Positions 33,605 through 44,664 are shown, counted from the stretch's first letter. The stretch: DNA of 64,000 nucleotides from Branchiostoma floridae (GCF_000003815.2 NC_049980.1:4262742-4326741), one strand, 5' to 3'. Program-made: numbers and translations. Notes: generated by a model from the sequence alone, not told the origin.

Positions 33605-34390
33605 ATCATGTATGAAATGTACAACAGATTTCAAGGGACTCGGTGTTACAGACAGATTTGTATATATCTTTAGATATCAAAACTTCCATAACGCCACAGC
33701 AAGTAAATTTTATGGATGACATCAACGCACTCATTAATTTCGCCTGATTTCAGAAAAAAAAAAAAACATTTTACTTCCTTTTCGGAGATGGTCAGATAGA
33801 TCAAAATAGGCAAACATGTTGTGTTGTAGCCTAATAATCATACTTGTAGAAGTGACACTAGGGAGGTAGCCATGACTATAGTTGTAGAAGTGAAACTTGT
33901 TGGATAGTTGTAAAAGTGCCACAAAAATGGAGTGTAGTTGTCAGCTTGGTAACTGATAGCGCTGTACCACACTAGTATCACTTTTACTACACTAGTTCAC
34001 TGCTTTAATACAGTAATGAATGCCTTGTCAGTTGTGATGCCGCGTTTTGTCACTTCAAATCTTGTTCAGACGTTTATGGTGTCTATTTTGAAAATTTACC
34101 CATCTTTTTTTTTCATTTTTGCACTCTGCATAGCATGTCATCCATAAAATCTACTTGCTGTGGCCTAATGTAAAAATAGGTAAATATGTCAAAGACTGTT
34201 ATTTGAAAGAATACTTAAACTCTTGATTAGCCCCACTCGATTTTAACCCTATATCAAAGACTCGTGTTAGCTCTAATTGTTCGAAATAAGCTAGGATGTT
34301 AGGTTTTATTCTGTACCTCTATCATGTACTACGTTGTAATAGTTGTAGCAAGATGTTGTACCATGTACCGTTGTCGTGCAGTTAATTTCT
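33605..34390 (+). mobile_element. LINE 3' end, interrupted by a Harbinger-like MITE
   Basis: 33612-33690 and 34165-34390 match 17640-17950 in order: CAGATTTCAAG, TTGTATATATCTTTAGAT, GATTAGCCCCACTCGATTTT, CTATATCAAAGACTCGTGTT, TTGTACCATGTAC and GTCGTGCAG. The gap between the two pieces is the family I insertion at 33691-34164. The coding part carries changes that break the frame, so it is a dead copy. Confidence 0.75.
33691..34164. mobile_element. Harbinger-like MITE, family I, nested in a LINE, TAA duplication
   Basis: Ends CGCCACAGCAAGTAAATTTT and the reverse of TAAAATCTACTTGCTGTGGC are flanked by TAA on each side. The uninterrupted LINE at 17700-17720 has a single ATAATG here, which confirms the 3-base duplication. 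Inner blocks (GGTAGCCATGACTATAGTTG, AACACAACATGTTTGCC in reverse) are shared with 28172-28677 and 26200-26450. There is no coding frame. Confidence 0.8.
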
Positions 34391-34856
34391 CAATAATCCA
34401 CATTACAGTTTTTATGAATGAGGAATGCAACCACATGAAATGCCAGTGTATATCAAACCCAACCCATCGCTGTAATGTCGCCAGTTTGTTGTGAAGTGAG
34501 ACGCCCACATCACAAACAAACACGCCATATCCTGTGCTTTTCTCAAACCCTCAGCAAGTCGCAAACTTCATCATTAGGGCGTGGCTTTGTACTGACCTTC
34601 GAGTCCAAACAAACAAACCTCACCGGAAACCATTATTACTACAATCACTCCCCACTTCGTTACACCATTGATAAGGTACCTCCATGCTCGTGGTACGATT
34701 TTCACGGAATTGCTTCCCTGTGGGGCACAATCTAAAACTTTTTTTAAGACAAGGGTAAACAAACATCTTTCTTCAGAATCCAGTACTGTGACCCAAAACG
34801 CATAGGTTTGTTTTGTGGTGAACTTCAAGTAAATAAAGTAAAAAATATCTTGGATG

Positions 34857-35000
34857 TCCCTGTAGCTCAACTGGTAGCAGCCTCACAGTTGAGCTTCTGG
34901 TTCCAGTTAGTCGGTAGACTTTGGAGATCCCGGTTCAAATCCTGGGAAGGGCATTTCGGTTGGGGCTGCACCTGTCTCTCGGAAGGGATGGTAAAATGGG
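34857..35000 (+). mobile_element. tRNA-derived SINE, head and start of body
   Basis: Head: TGTCCCTGTAGCTCAACTGG with an A box at 34863-34874 and a B box GGTTCAAATCC at 34932-34942. The T-stem CCCGG...CCTGGG is intact. The A-to-B spacing (69 bases between starts) is about 25 longer than in a normal tRNA. The 3' side runs into a body sequence (GGGCATTTCGGTTGGGGCTG), so this is a SINE and not a tRNA gene. A second, truncated copy is at 4628-4668 (minus). Confidence 0.65.
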
Positions 35001-35250
35001 GATCATGTGTTCGAAGTGCTACCAACCCCTCCCTGTCAAAACATATCCCTGCTAAAGAAATAGCAAGAAGACTTGCTGTCCTGTGTGTCACTTGGCACTG
35101 CAAACCGATAACAGGACCGAATTCAGGCAAGGGTCAAATAATGCAACTTCCTCCGTCAAAATACAGCTGAATTTTTAGTACGGTACATCTGCGATTGCCC
35201 CAGCAGTTTCTTGTTATGATACACAAAAAATCTCCCAGACCCTAACGACT

Positions 35251-35460
35251 AGTCTCTACCAGACTCCGGCCTGGTCAAATAGTAAGAGGGGACTTTCGCC
35301 AAGTTAGGAATAAAAGTAGTACGAGTTAATTGGCCTATGAGTGTTGGCCGGCGAACTGTACTCCTCGGCCATCTAACTCCTCTGGCGTGTTTTCTGTCGT
35401 ATCTGGCCAATTTCTACTATTTTTCAAGCGACCTGTGGTGCCTGCTAGAGGCTACTAACG
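35251..35460. mobile_element. Palindromic MITE, family C, copy 1
   Basis: Left arm AGTCTCTACCAGACTCC, right arm ATTTCTACTATTTTTCAAGC followed by GTGGTGCCTGCTAGAGGCT. The centre has GAACTGTACTCCTCGGCCAT. Related copies are at 38128-38345, 40161-41535, 53912-54385 and 58491-58770. Confidence 0.65.
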
Positions 35461-35563
35461 ACCGCCCAACTACGTACCCGCACTAAAGAAAACCTTTTTC
35501 GGTCGCGGCGCTTCGGTACAAGTGTATGGGACAACAGCGCTTGCTTGCGGAGAGTTTGCTGTT
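35405..35563 (+). repeat. ~160-bp direct duplicate flanking a CT microsatellite, left copy
   Basis: Begins GGCCAATTTCTACTATTTTT and ends GAGAGTTTGCTGTT. It matches 35751-35916 with small differences, including GACCGCCCAACTACGTACCC and TTCGGTCGCGGC. The two copies flank the CT/GTCT tract at 35570-35745. Confidence 0.85.
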
Positions 35564-35569
35564 ATTGTC

Positions 35570-35745
35570 ATTCTGTCTCTATTTCTGTCTCTCTTTCTTT
35601 GTCTGTCTGTCTCTCTCTTTGTCTGTCTGTCTCTCTTTCTGTCTCTCTTTCTCTGTCTCTCTTTCTGTCTGTCTCTGTCTAGCTCTCTCCCTCTCTGTCT
35701 GTCTCTCTCTCTCTCTGTCTCTTTCTCCTGTCCTTTCTCTCGTGT
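35570..35745. repeat. CT/GTCT-rich microsatellite
   Basis: Pyrimidine-rich tract of TCTCTCTTTCTGTCTG type. Its leucine/serine-rich translations are artefacts. Confidence 0.95.
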
Positions 35746-35750
35746 TAATT

Positions 35751-35916
35751 GGCCAATTTCTACTATTTTTCCAGCGACCTGTGGAGCCTAATAGAGGCTA
35801 CTAACGACCGCCCAACTACGTACCCGCACTATTAAAAGAAACCCTTTTATTCGGTCGCGGCACCGAGGTACAAGTTGCGAGACAACAGTTGCTTGTCCCC
35901 GAGAGTGTTTGCTGTT
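35751..35916 (+). repeat. ~160-bp direct duplicate, right copy
   Basis: Second copy of 35405-35563. It preserves the right arm of family C (CCAGCGACCTGTGGAGCC) and the sequence beyond it up to TTTGCTGTT. Confidence 0.85.
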
Positions 35917-36194
35917 CGGTCCGGTGTTGACAGGCGTGCTGTTCGCACGTCCTCTCGCCCTGGCGATGTTTATAAACATGAGAGATGGGAAGTTTGCTGA
36001 TGGCTGGTTTTCTCCGCCCAGTTTGTGTTTCCTGGGGACAGGGGTACTTCATCTTCTGTCTCAGTGTGGGAAGAGGCTCGTCTTCAAGTAGATGCAAGGG
36101 TGTCCGTAGTCTTTATAACACGCCATAGCTAGGGCTAGTTTTGCTGCAGATTATACTTTGACGCCCAAGCCCAAGGGAGTAAAGTATTGTTTTT

Positions 36195-36392
36195 TGCTTC
36201 TCTCTCTCTCTCTCTCGAGCTCCCTCTCTCTGTCTTAGTCTCTATCTCTATCTCTCTCTCTCTGTCCCTCTCTCTATGTCTCTCTCCGTTTCTCTTTCTT
36301 TGGCTTCCTTTCTCCCTCTCTCTGTGTCTCTCTTTCTGCCTCTCTCTGTCCCTCTTTCTCTCTGTCTCTATCACTGTCTCTCTCAATCTGTT

Positions 36393-36425
<33 letters not shown>

Positions 36426-36482
36426 GTCTCTGTCTCTGTCTCTGTCTCTGTCTCTCTCTGTCTGTCTCTCTCTCTCTCTCAG
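36195..36482. repeat. CT/GTCT-rich microsatellite, second tract
   Basis: Pyrimidine-rich run of TCTC, TGTC and CCTCTC units. It produces the arginine/aspartate-rich minus-strand and serine/leucine-rich plus-strand frames, none of which is a gene. Confidence 0.95.
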
Positions 36483-37089
36483 TGTCCTCCTTGTCAGTAC
36501 TAGTGCCGAAGGAGGGTGGTAGTGGTTCAAAATGTTCCATTACACAGGAATGCAAAATAAAAACGTTGTGATGTGACATTGCAGAAAGTAGGGTTACTGT
36601 GTTTGACCCTGGCCTGACCCCTTACCCCAAATTCCAATCCCTGGCTGGTATAAGTGAGGTTACAGACCCGTGCCGACATGTTTGTAGTCCCCACGTGGAG
36701 TTGGCCATGGGGGTGGGGCAGGGGTGGTAAACGAAGAAATGGGAACGTAAAAATAATGAAATCGGTATGATGGGTCTTGGTGAGTGAATGTATGGGGGGG
36801 GGGGGGTGCAATGACCGTGGTTTTCTTTTCCCAGCCATGTTCGAGTATCTCTCTTTCTGTTCTATCACATCTTTTTATTTTGACTTTGAAAGACTTTATT
36901 AGACTTTATATCATCAGAGCCTACAGTGATTTCTCATTTATGGCATATTCGAGTTGCAACTTCTTTGTATAATTATTTGCGGTACTGTCACAAACGGTTG
37001 GTAAATGGATCAAAATTGATGTGCGCTGGACTCAATCAAGTCACCTTATTGTATCCGTTACAATTCTTGTGCAATTGTAATCAACATTA
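36483..37089. other. No gene recognised
   Basis: Unique-looking sequence with a G-tract (about 36794-36805). No exon or transposon end was recognised. Confidence 0.4.
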
Positions 37090-37293
37090 CTAACTCCTTA
37101 CGAGCGTTATTGTGAACGGTTATCGTAAAAATGCGAAAATGTATCCCACAACATTTCTTGAAGAGTTACACTGTAGTACGAAAGTCACTGTACTTTTGTG
37201 AGTAAATTAAGGATAACTAACTTCTTACAAGGGTTATTGCACGGATAGAAACCCGAAAATGTATCCCAAAATACGTCTTGAAGAGTACCACTT
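37090..37293 (+). repeat. Two-copy ~120-bp direct repeat
   Basis: 37090-37172 and 37214-37293 share TAACTnCTTACnAGnGTTAT, then GAAAATGTATCCCA and a TCTTGAAGAGT(T/A)(A/C)CAC end. Offset between copies is about 120 bases. Confidence 0.7.
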
Positions 37294-37524
37294 TACCTAG
37301 GTATTAATGACCTATTTACACACAGTGAGCTATGCTACAACTCTGGGACAATGCCAGTTGGGGAATAAATTTTTCCGTCCTATTAAGCACAAACTTCGCG
37401 TCTTTGAAGTTGGTGTTTGAAGATCGGAAGCCTCGTTTTTCGGAGTTTCGAGTTGTCGGGTATTTCCGGTGATCACTCGTGCACCTGTCGTGTGCCCGGG
37501 GTGATATATTCCGCAGTTGGCACG

Positions 37525-37940
37525 ATTGTGTTTCTGTTCGACCCTGACACCCTTGTTGTAAGGAAATAGGGAATAGATAAGAAAGGAAACTTTGGGTTTG
37601 CGATTGTTAGAAATAAGATGAAGGAAATATGGTGCAATGGCGACTGTAAGTGGGATGGTAGCCTTCGCGCCCCCCCCCCCCTTGTGTACACACAGAGAGG
37701 TGACAACACACAGACAGACTGACAAACAGACAATATTTCATTCTCGTGGCGTGGAGTAAGAAGTAGAAACACGTAACGCTTAAGTGCAATCCAGCTGCCG
37801 AATCAAAAGGTTGCTGGTTCGAATCTCGGCCGTCGTATCTTGCCCCGGAGGAGAAATTCTTCTTTCTGCACAATTACTGTATGTGTCTGTTCGACCCTGA
37901 AACACTTACTCTAAGGAAATAGATAAGGAAATGACCTTTC
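37525..37940 (+). mobile_element. SINE fragments: shared body repeat and a tRNA-like head
   Basis: 37775-37840 has TGCAATCCAGCTGCCGAATC followed by AAAAGGTTGCTGGTTCGAAT, a strong B box in a tRNA-like 3' half. The body block TCTGTTCGACCCTGA with TAAGGAAATAG occurs twice, at 37530-37570 and 37885-37925. Two copies of one SINE family are therefore likely. A C-tract lies at 37671-37681. Confidence 0.45.
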
Positions 37941-38127
37941 ATCATCACGGTCAACTTTGCTGCGGTGACTGAAAATTGGATATAGGAAATACGACGCGAG
38001 CGATGACTTCCAAGCAGATGTTCGGAGAAAAAAATCGTACTTCAGAAAAATATAAGTCAGGGTTATGGTTTCCTATTTGCAAAATCTGCTTGCAAATCAT
38101 AGGTGCGTGACTGACAAAACACGACCC

Positions 38128-38345
38128 AGGTCGCTAGAAAAATAGGAGAAATTGGAGAAATATAGACATATAACATGCCAGAGGAGTTAGCTTTCCTATG
38201 GTTGCGACCACCTAACTCTGCTGGCATGTTATCTGGCTATGTTTTTTCCTCCATTATTTCTACAGTGACCTGTGGAGCCTGGTAGAGGCTAAGTCTCCCT
38301 TGCGGACCTCATAAAGATTTGAATATATGCTCACGTGCGAATCCA
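38128..38345. mobile_element. Palindromic MITE, family C, copy 2
   Basis: Inner arms ATAACATGCCAGAGGAGTTA and CACCTAACTCTGCTGGCATG pair. The right outer arm continues GTGACCTGTGGAGCCTGGTA and then a degraded ATATATGCTCACGTGCGA. The left outer arm is missing. Confidence 0.7.
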
Positions 38346-38744
38346 CCTATAACGTTACATTCAAGAATCTAACGTTGCGCAGTAAAGATCTTCTTCTATC
38401 ATCTCGAAAAAAATGGCTCTTTTGTATAAGGAACTCACAGCCCATAGTTATCACTCCCTTATAAAATGGATGTAGCAGGTTGTACTTGATAACGATCTGC
38501 TATATCAATTTTACAAGCCTGGTAGGATTTGGTACATCACACTGAGAGGGCGTCATGGTCGACCTACAACAAGGCCTCTACTGGCCTGTAATGTACAAAA
38601 CAGGCAAGTTCACTGTCACCACATCTGTGGAGCAGACCTTGGGTAGTCTCCATGTAGAATAGAAGTGTGGCTTCGGTTCTTTCTGTACCGTGTGCTCTTT
38701 TTCAGTCGTTTGTACTCCTTTTTGCCCGTTTGTTTTGTGCTACT

Positions 38745-39045
38745 TTTTGCTCGTTTTGCACTCCTTTTTGCTCGCTCGTTTTGTACTTCTTTCTGCTCGT
38801 TTTGTACTCCTTTTTGCTCGTTTTGTACTTCTTTCTGCTCGTTTTGTACTCCTTTTTGCTCGTTTTGTACTTCTTTCTGCTCGTTTTGTACTACTTTCTG
38901 CTCGTGTTGTACTTCTTTCTGCTCGTTTTGTATTACTTTCTGCTCGTGTTGTACTTCTTTTTGCTCGTTTTGTACTACTTTCTGCTCGTTTTGTACTACT
39001 TTTGGCTCGTTTTGTACTTCTATCTTCTCGTTTCATGCTCCTTCC
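38745..39045. repeat. 21-bp minisatellite, about 14 copies
   Basis: Unit of the form TTTTGTACTNCTTTNTGCTC plus G, in tandem. Because 21 is a multiple of three, each + frame gives a clean 7-residue repeat (ARFVLLS, SFCTSFC or similar), and the minus strand reads ERSTKRA. No frame has a non-repeat coding context. Confidence 0.95.
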
Positions 39046-40160
39046 TGCTTAAGCTTGTTTCGTGCTCCTTTTGCGAAGTTTTGGCTCGTTTTGTACTTCC
39101 TTTGAAAGTTTCGCTGTCTATCGAACACTCCCCAATTTGCTGGACGCACTAGAACAAACCGCACGTCTGCTTAGAGACCAGTAATTGCCATCCCTGGCCC
39201 GGTAGCCCCTTCTGTCGTCTGACCGGTGATTATAGATTATATTTCCCGCCAAGGGGCAGCGCTCGCTGCGGGGTAACCCGGTACAAACCCCGGGCGAGCG
39301 CGATGATTGACTCGTCAGTAGCGCGACCCCTGCGCGCCAAACGATACATCACACAGCCAAGGCTCGATAGGTCGCCAGATCGACTGCCTGATAAACCCAC
39401 TTTTAATAACACATGTGGCGGCCACGTTAATTCAATAGAACATTGTCACATTAATTTGCTGCGGGTTTTTGATAACTCTGTTATTTGGTAACCCCTACTT
39501 GTAGCTCACATCTGGTTCTTGGGTTCGCACTAAGTAAGACATCAAAGACTTTTTCTGTTCTACAAGATTTCCCCGAAGATTAAGAAAGGTTTACAGAATC
39601 AGGCATCCAATAAACTATAGAAAAACTAGACCAATCACTGAAATAACGAGTAAACTTTCGCAGGCCACTTTGAAATTAGATTGTATTTGTAGCGGATGTC
39701 GCTTTGCTTTGAAGCGTAGTGAAGATCTTAGGAGGTACAATATATGTAATTTTGACTGGACACTCCGACAATATCATGTTATAGCGTAGTAGATATTTGT
39801 TTGAGTTCATTTTATTGGGGCAATTTGTTTGTAGACACGACTATTCAACTTTGCAAAGGTCTAGTAGGTGACTGATTAAGTATCTTTCCAAGAATACTCG
39901 AATCTCTTTATTCGAATTCTAAAACGTACCAAAGGTGTTGAGTTCATTGAGTTTGTTGAGTTTATTGTGATACCCTTTAGCTCATGGAGCTAATCTTCCA
40001 GTGTTCTTTTATATTATCAAACAAACGGGATATATTAGCAAACGGAAAAAGGATTACTTAGCGCTGAATGCGTGTTTCTTGTCAAAGTTCAGAAAACTGG
40101 CGGCTGGATAGGGATAATTGAGTCCACGACCTCGAAACCATGAAACCACCCCACATTACC
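39046..40160. other. No gene recognised
   Basis: Unique-looking, partly GC-rich near 39190-39330, then AT-rich. No exon or transposon end was recognised. Confidence 0.4.
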
Positions 40161-41535
40161 CTAAAGGTGGGTTCACACGTGCGTATATGCCTTCAAGTCC
40201 GTATGAGGTCCGTATGGAAGTCTTAGCCTCTACCAGGCTCCACAGGACGCTGGAAAAAAATACAAAGTGGACAAGTATAGCCTGTAGATAACATGCCAGC
40301 GGAGTTAGCTGGCCGCAAACCATACTGGACATCTAGCTCCTCTGGCATGTTGTCATGCATCTATATTTGTCCAATTTCTACTATTTTTTCCAGAGACCTT
40401 TGGAGCCTGGCAGAGGCTAAGAATTCCATACGGATCTCATACGAACTTGAATATATACGCATGTGTGAACCCGGCTTAAGGTCCCATTCAAAGTCGTACG
40501 TATATCCAATTACGTATATTCAAGTCCGTATCGTATTTTTGTAATGTTTGCGGTAAAAAAAATCGTTATTTTTTGGTTTCCTCACAGGCTACACAACGTT
40601 GAATCAAAATCAAAAACAACTTCTCTCCCGCAAACGTTTATCCAAGCCAAACAAAAATGCCAATATGCAACTCGTACGTATTTGAATATACGCACAGCTG
40701 TAAACGCGCCCTAAAGGGGATTCACACGTTCGCATATATTTGAGTCCGTTTGAAGTCCGTATGGAAGTCTTAGCCTCTACCAGGCTCCACGGGTCGCTGG
40801 AAAAATAGTAGAAACTGGAGGAATATATTCACATAATATTCCAGAAGAGTTCGTTATCCGAGGAGTGTGGTTTGCAACCTGTCTATTTTTGTCCACTGTC
40901 TTTCCACATTTTTTCAGTAACATGTGGAGCCTTGTAGAGGCTGAGACTTCCATATACACGAACTTGAATATATACGTACGTGTGAACCAGACTTAAGGTC
41001 CCATTCACAGTCGTACGTATATCCAAGTACGTATATCCAACTCCGTACAATGTCTGTGTGTATTGACTTTTATTTTGTCGTTGTTGTCTTGTTTAATATT
41101 TGCGGTCAAAAAAATCGCAATTTTTTTGGTTTGCTAAACAAGCTACACAACTTCACTTCAAAGTTATAAAACAGTTTGTTTCCCGGAAACTTAAACTAAG
41201 CCAAATAAAAATGTCAATACGCAACTCCTACGGACATGAATATACGCACAACTGTGAGCCCACAAAGGTGGGGTCACACCTGCGTATATATCGTATATAA
41301 GTCCGTATGAGACGCGCATGGGAGTATTAGCCTCCACCAGGCCCCACAGGCCGTTGTAAAAATAATAGAAATTGGACAAACGTAAACAGGTAACATGTCA
41401 GACGAGTTAGCTGGGTCGCTAGCCATAATTCTCGGTCAGCTAACTCATCTGGCATGTTATGTATCTATATTTGTCCGATTTGTACTATTTTTCCCGCGAC
41501 CTGTGGAGCCTGGTAGAGATTAAGAGTCATATATG
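40161..41535. mobile_element. Tandem array of a 550-bp composite of two palindromic MITEs (C and Q)
   Basis: Unit starts (CTAAAGG or CACAAAGG before TTCACAC) lie at 40161, 40711 and 41261, exactly 550 bases apart. Each unit is a complete family C palindrome (GTTCACACGTGCGTATAT ... TTAGCCTCTACCAGGCTCC ... GGAGCCTGGCAGAGGCTAAG ... ATATATACGCATGTGTGAAC) followed by family Q (GTCGTACGTATATCCAA ... AAAAATGCCAATATGCAACT). The third unit keeps only the C part. The constant period shows duplication of the pair as a block, not independent insertions. Confidence 0.85.
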
Positions 41536-41747
41536 GGTCAGACGGTAAAATGTGTGCCACAGCTGTCCCCGTAACTCAGGTGTGCGTGAGAGAGAGAGAA
41601 CAATGGCCATGTGAGTGGGGTTGGCAGTCCTGACAAGTTAGAGTGGGGAGGATGATTTACATAGGTGGCGTTATAAGGGTTTCTCTCGCCACGTCAGGCG
41701 TCTGTGATGCAGGTGTTTAAATTTGCTCTCGTGGTCCAAAAAACATG

Positions 41748-41880
41748 GAAACATCGGTGGAGCATTGGAAGGTCTGTTTGACCCGGAAGCCAGAGGTAAT
41801 TGGTTCAATTGCCTTGACATGCTGCGATGCTGTGCACTAGAAAAAGGCACTTTACATCTATTTCTTCATTTCACTGGCCT
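41748..41880 (+). mobile_element. SINE family G, partial plus-strand copy
   Basis: tRNA-like head with CCAGAGGTAATTGGTTCAAT (degraded B box), followed by the diagnostic body block AAAAGGCACTTTACATCTAT and TTCATTTCACT. These line up with the copy at 15310-15684. Confidence 0.55.
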
Positions 41881-41898
41881 AGAGCAAAGCTTACTTTT

Positions 41899-42606
41899 GT
41901 GGCTACAGAGCGGCCTGTTGTACAGGCCTGTGTTGCCTGTGCGGAGCCTGCTGTACAGACTACATAACGTCCTGTAAGCGAAGCCTGCTACAAAGTGGCC
42001 TGTAAGCTAAGCCTGCTGTAGAGACTGCATAACGCCCTGTACGCGAAGCCTGCTGTAGAGACTACAGAGCGTCTGTATGCGAAGCCTGTTGCGGAGACTA
42101 CATAATGTCCTGTAATTAATTAAGCGAAGCCTGCTGTAGAGGCTATATAACGACCTGTAAGCAAAGCCTGCTTTAGAGACTACAGAGCGCCTGTAAGCTA
42201 AGCCTGCTGTAGAGGCTACAGAGCAGCCTGTAAGTGCAGCCTGGTGTAGAGACTACAGATCGTTCTGTAAGCGAAGCCTGGTGTAGAGACTACAGATCGT
42301 TCTGTAAGCGAAGCCTGACTACACAGCGCCCTTTAAGCGAAGCCTGTTGTAGAGACTACAAAATGTCCTGTACGCGAAGCCTGGAGTAGAGACTATAAGT
42401 CAGTCTGTATGCGAAGCCTGCTGTAGAGACTATAGAGCAGCCTGTAAGCGAAGCCTGAGGCCTGACTACCGAGCGCCCTTTAAGTGAAGCCTGTTGTAGA
42501 GACCACAAAGCAACCTGTAAGCGAAGCCTGGTGTAGAACCATCAAAGCGTTCTGTACGCGAAGCCTGTTGTAGAGACTAGGAACCGGCCTGTAAGCGAAG
42601 CCTTCT
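41899..42606. repeat. 36-bp minisatellite, about 19 copies
   Basis: Unit GCGAAGCCTGCTGTAGAGAC followed by TACAGAGCGCCTGTAA, 36 bases, with single-base and short indel variants. Units abut directly with no unique spacers, so this is not a CRISPR array. Confidence 0.92.
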
Positions 42607-44660
42607 AGCCCTCCTGTCCCCATGTGTGTGCCTAACCTCTAATGAATAGACCACGCGCCGGTCATTGTGCTCGGTCACTACCGCCGGACTGCCCCGATAA
42701 CTACACCTCCGCTATCACTCCGGACAAACCGCGTCCAACCTTCGGGACACCTCCACATCTCTCCCGAGACGACGGCCTCTCTCAACCCGGGACAAACAGG
42801 TACTTGTTCCAGTCCTCCTACGGGGACAGATTTAGCGCTAACTCTAAAGACCTGCCACATATATCGACCCGAAACATAGCCGGGCTGACCCCATAAGTAG
42901 CAACTGATGGCGCGATTTCTCTGCTCGGCAACGCTCGGCGCTAACATTGCTCGGGAGGTCGGCATTGGGGCGAGCTGGGCTATTTACAGAGCAGGGGTTT
43001 TCTCGGGAGTTACTATATGTTTTGTCTTGAGGCAGGGTCTTAAGAGATTTATGCTTCTTCCGTGCGGGTCGATCGACACTGCCAGTGCGCGTGTTTGAAC
43101 ATAAAGCCAGCGCTGTGGTGTTACACTACATACACAGGTAGGTGAAGTGAAGTGTTGCATGGGTTGGTGTATAGAAATGTTGTCGGGTTGGTGCTACCGT
43201 TCCAAGCGGAGTTATAGCGAGGCGATTAACTCGTAGCCACCCCACCCCCCTCTACATGCCATGACGCTGTCTACACGCCAGTGATAGCGGGACGTCTCTC
43301 GGGGCTAGCACGGCGGGGAGGGACCCACAGGGAGGGCGCCACTGGTGAGCCCCCGCGCCGCCGGTGCTACTTATAGCGCCCGTACATATACATCCATCCA
43401 GGCTGGACTTGGCAAAGACCCAAGTGGCGTCCAGGGCGTACCGTACCACGGGACGTGCTGTGGGCTGAGGTTTTACGATTATCGACAGCAAGACGGACGG
43501 AAGGGACGTGTCCTACTGACGACAGGTATTGTGTACAGGTGTGTCACGTCACACACGTGTACCTGTGCAGGTGCGACAGCGTTTGGTTTAGATGTGGCAG
43601 GTGTAAGTGAGTGAGTCACTGTGCAGTTGAACGGCCGCTGTGTAGTGTTCTTACCCAAGAGATTTTCTACGTGCTTGTGTGTGTTTCTCAGGTCTGGACG
43701 GTAAGTACTGTAACCGTGAAGTTTTACATCGGGTCGCAACGTGCGTTTCACTAGGATTTTATGAGTCTTCACTAGTTTCAACATGTGAGGAGTGATGTGT
43801 GGATAGTTGAAGCTAGGAGCACGAGCGTTCTTTCTCTCTCTTTCTCTCTCTCGCTCATGCGTCCGGACGTCCGGAGGGAAGAGGATAGGGCACGGGGAGG
43901 TGCGGGTTTGTTTTGGCCGCCCACCAAGCTAACTGCTGTCGGGGGTGTCACGAACTCGCGCGGTGGCACACTCGATAACTTTCCCGAGGGTAGGGTGGGG
44001 GTGGGGGTTGTGTAAAGACTGGCCTCGAGGGGGTTGGGTGAAATAGGTGGTGATGTATACTTGTGAGTTAATTCCCCCCAAAAAACAGGACAAGTTAGAA
44101 ATGTTACAGTCTAGATTTTCCTTCCAACAAAAACATTTGCTTCATGACAGGTATTTGGAGACCGGAAGAGATTGAATGGTAGCTTATAACGCTGGAACGT
44201 GTGCTATATGGAATTTGGGTAAGGAGGCTTTTCCACACTGTTACCGACGTGAATGTGCTAAATTACAAGTGGTAATGATTCATAAGATATTCATAATTTT
44301 GTAAGCAAGTGCAAACCATATAGCTCACGTTGCTGCATATTTTCCTATTATTGATCTAGACAAATCTTTGTTTATGGCGACTTTGTCTGATCACTTGACC
44401 CCAAATGTTGACCTAGTTTCATAACACTCCTCAATAATCACTTTAAATGGGGAAATGATACAAAGCGCGAAAAGATAGTAAAGCCCCAAGACACTACCAT
44501 GTTAGGAACCCACTGTAGCGATTAAGGAGTGACAGAGCACCCCACTTACATCTGCTTGGAGAAAGGTCTACGCCTACCAGCGTGTGTTATGGTAGTTGGG
44601 TCTGTATGTAGGATAGTCTGACCTTGGAACTCGCGTGCTACTGTTTACAAACGTCTGGCT
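42607..44660. other. GC-rich unique region, no gene confirmed
   Basis: 42640-43620 is CpG-rich and largely free of repeats. An 84-codon ATG frame (42642-42896) and a 70-codon frame overlapping it (42667-42879) both look composition-driven. A strong donor-like GTAAGTACTG starts at 43701 after CTGGACG. The region could hold a promoter or non-coding first exon, but nothing identifies a gene. 43820-43855 is CT-rich. Confidence 0.35.
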
Positions 44661-44664
44661 AACC

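Noticed and set aside
34857-34950. Possible functional tRNA gene
   Set aside because: A-to-B box spacing is too long for a standard tRNA, the sequence continues into a SINE-type body, and a truncated copy exists at 4628-4668.
36135-36579. Arg/Asp/Glu-rich minus-strand frames and Ser/Leu-rich plus-strand frames
   Set aside because: Translation of the CT/GTCT microsatellite.
38665-39152. Overlapping 98-161-codon frames with 7-residue repeats
   Set aside because: Produced by the 21-base minisatellite. Three + frames and one minus frame are open at once, so none is credible as a gene.
41899-42606. 36-base repeats resembling CRISPR repeat length
   Set aside because: The units abut with no unique spacers, there are no cas genes, and the DNA is animal. 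It is an ordinary minisatellite.
42642-42896. 84-codon ATG frame in GC-rich sequence
   Set aside because: A second ATG frame overlaps it over almost the same span with similar composition. No motif distinguishes either, so I keep only a note on the region.
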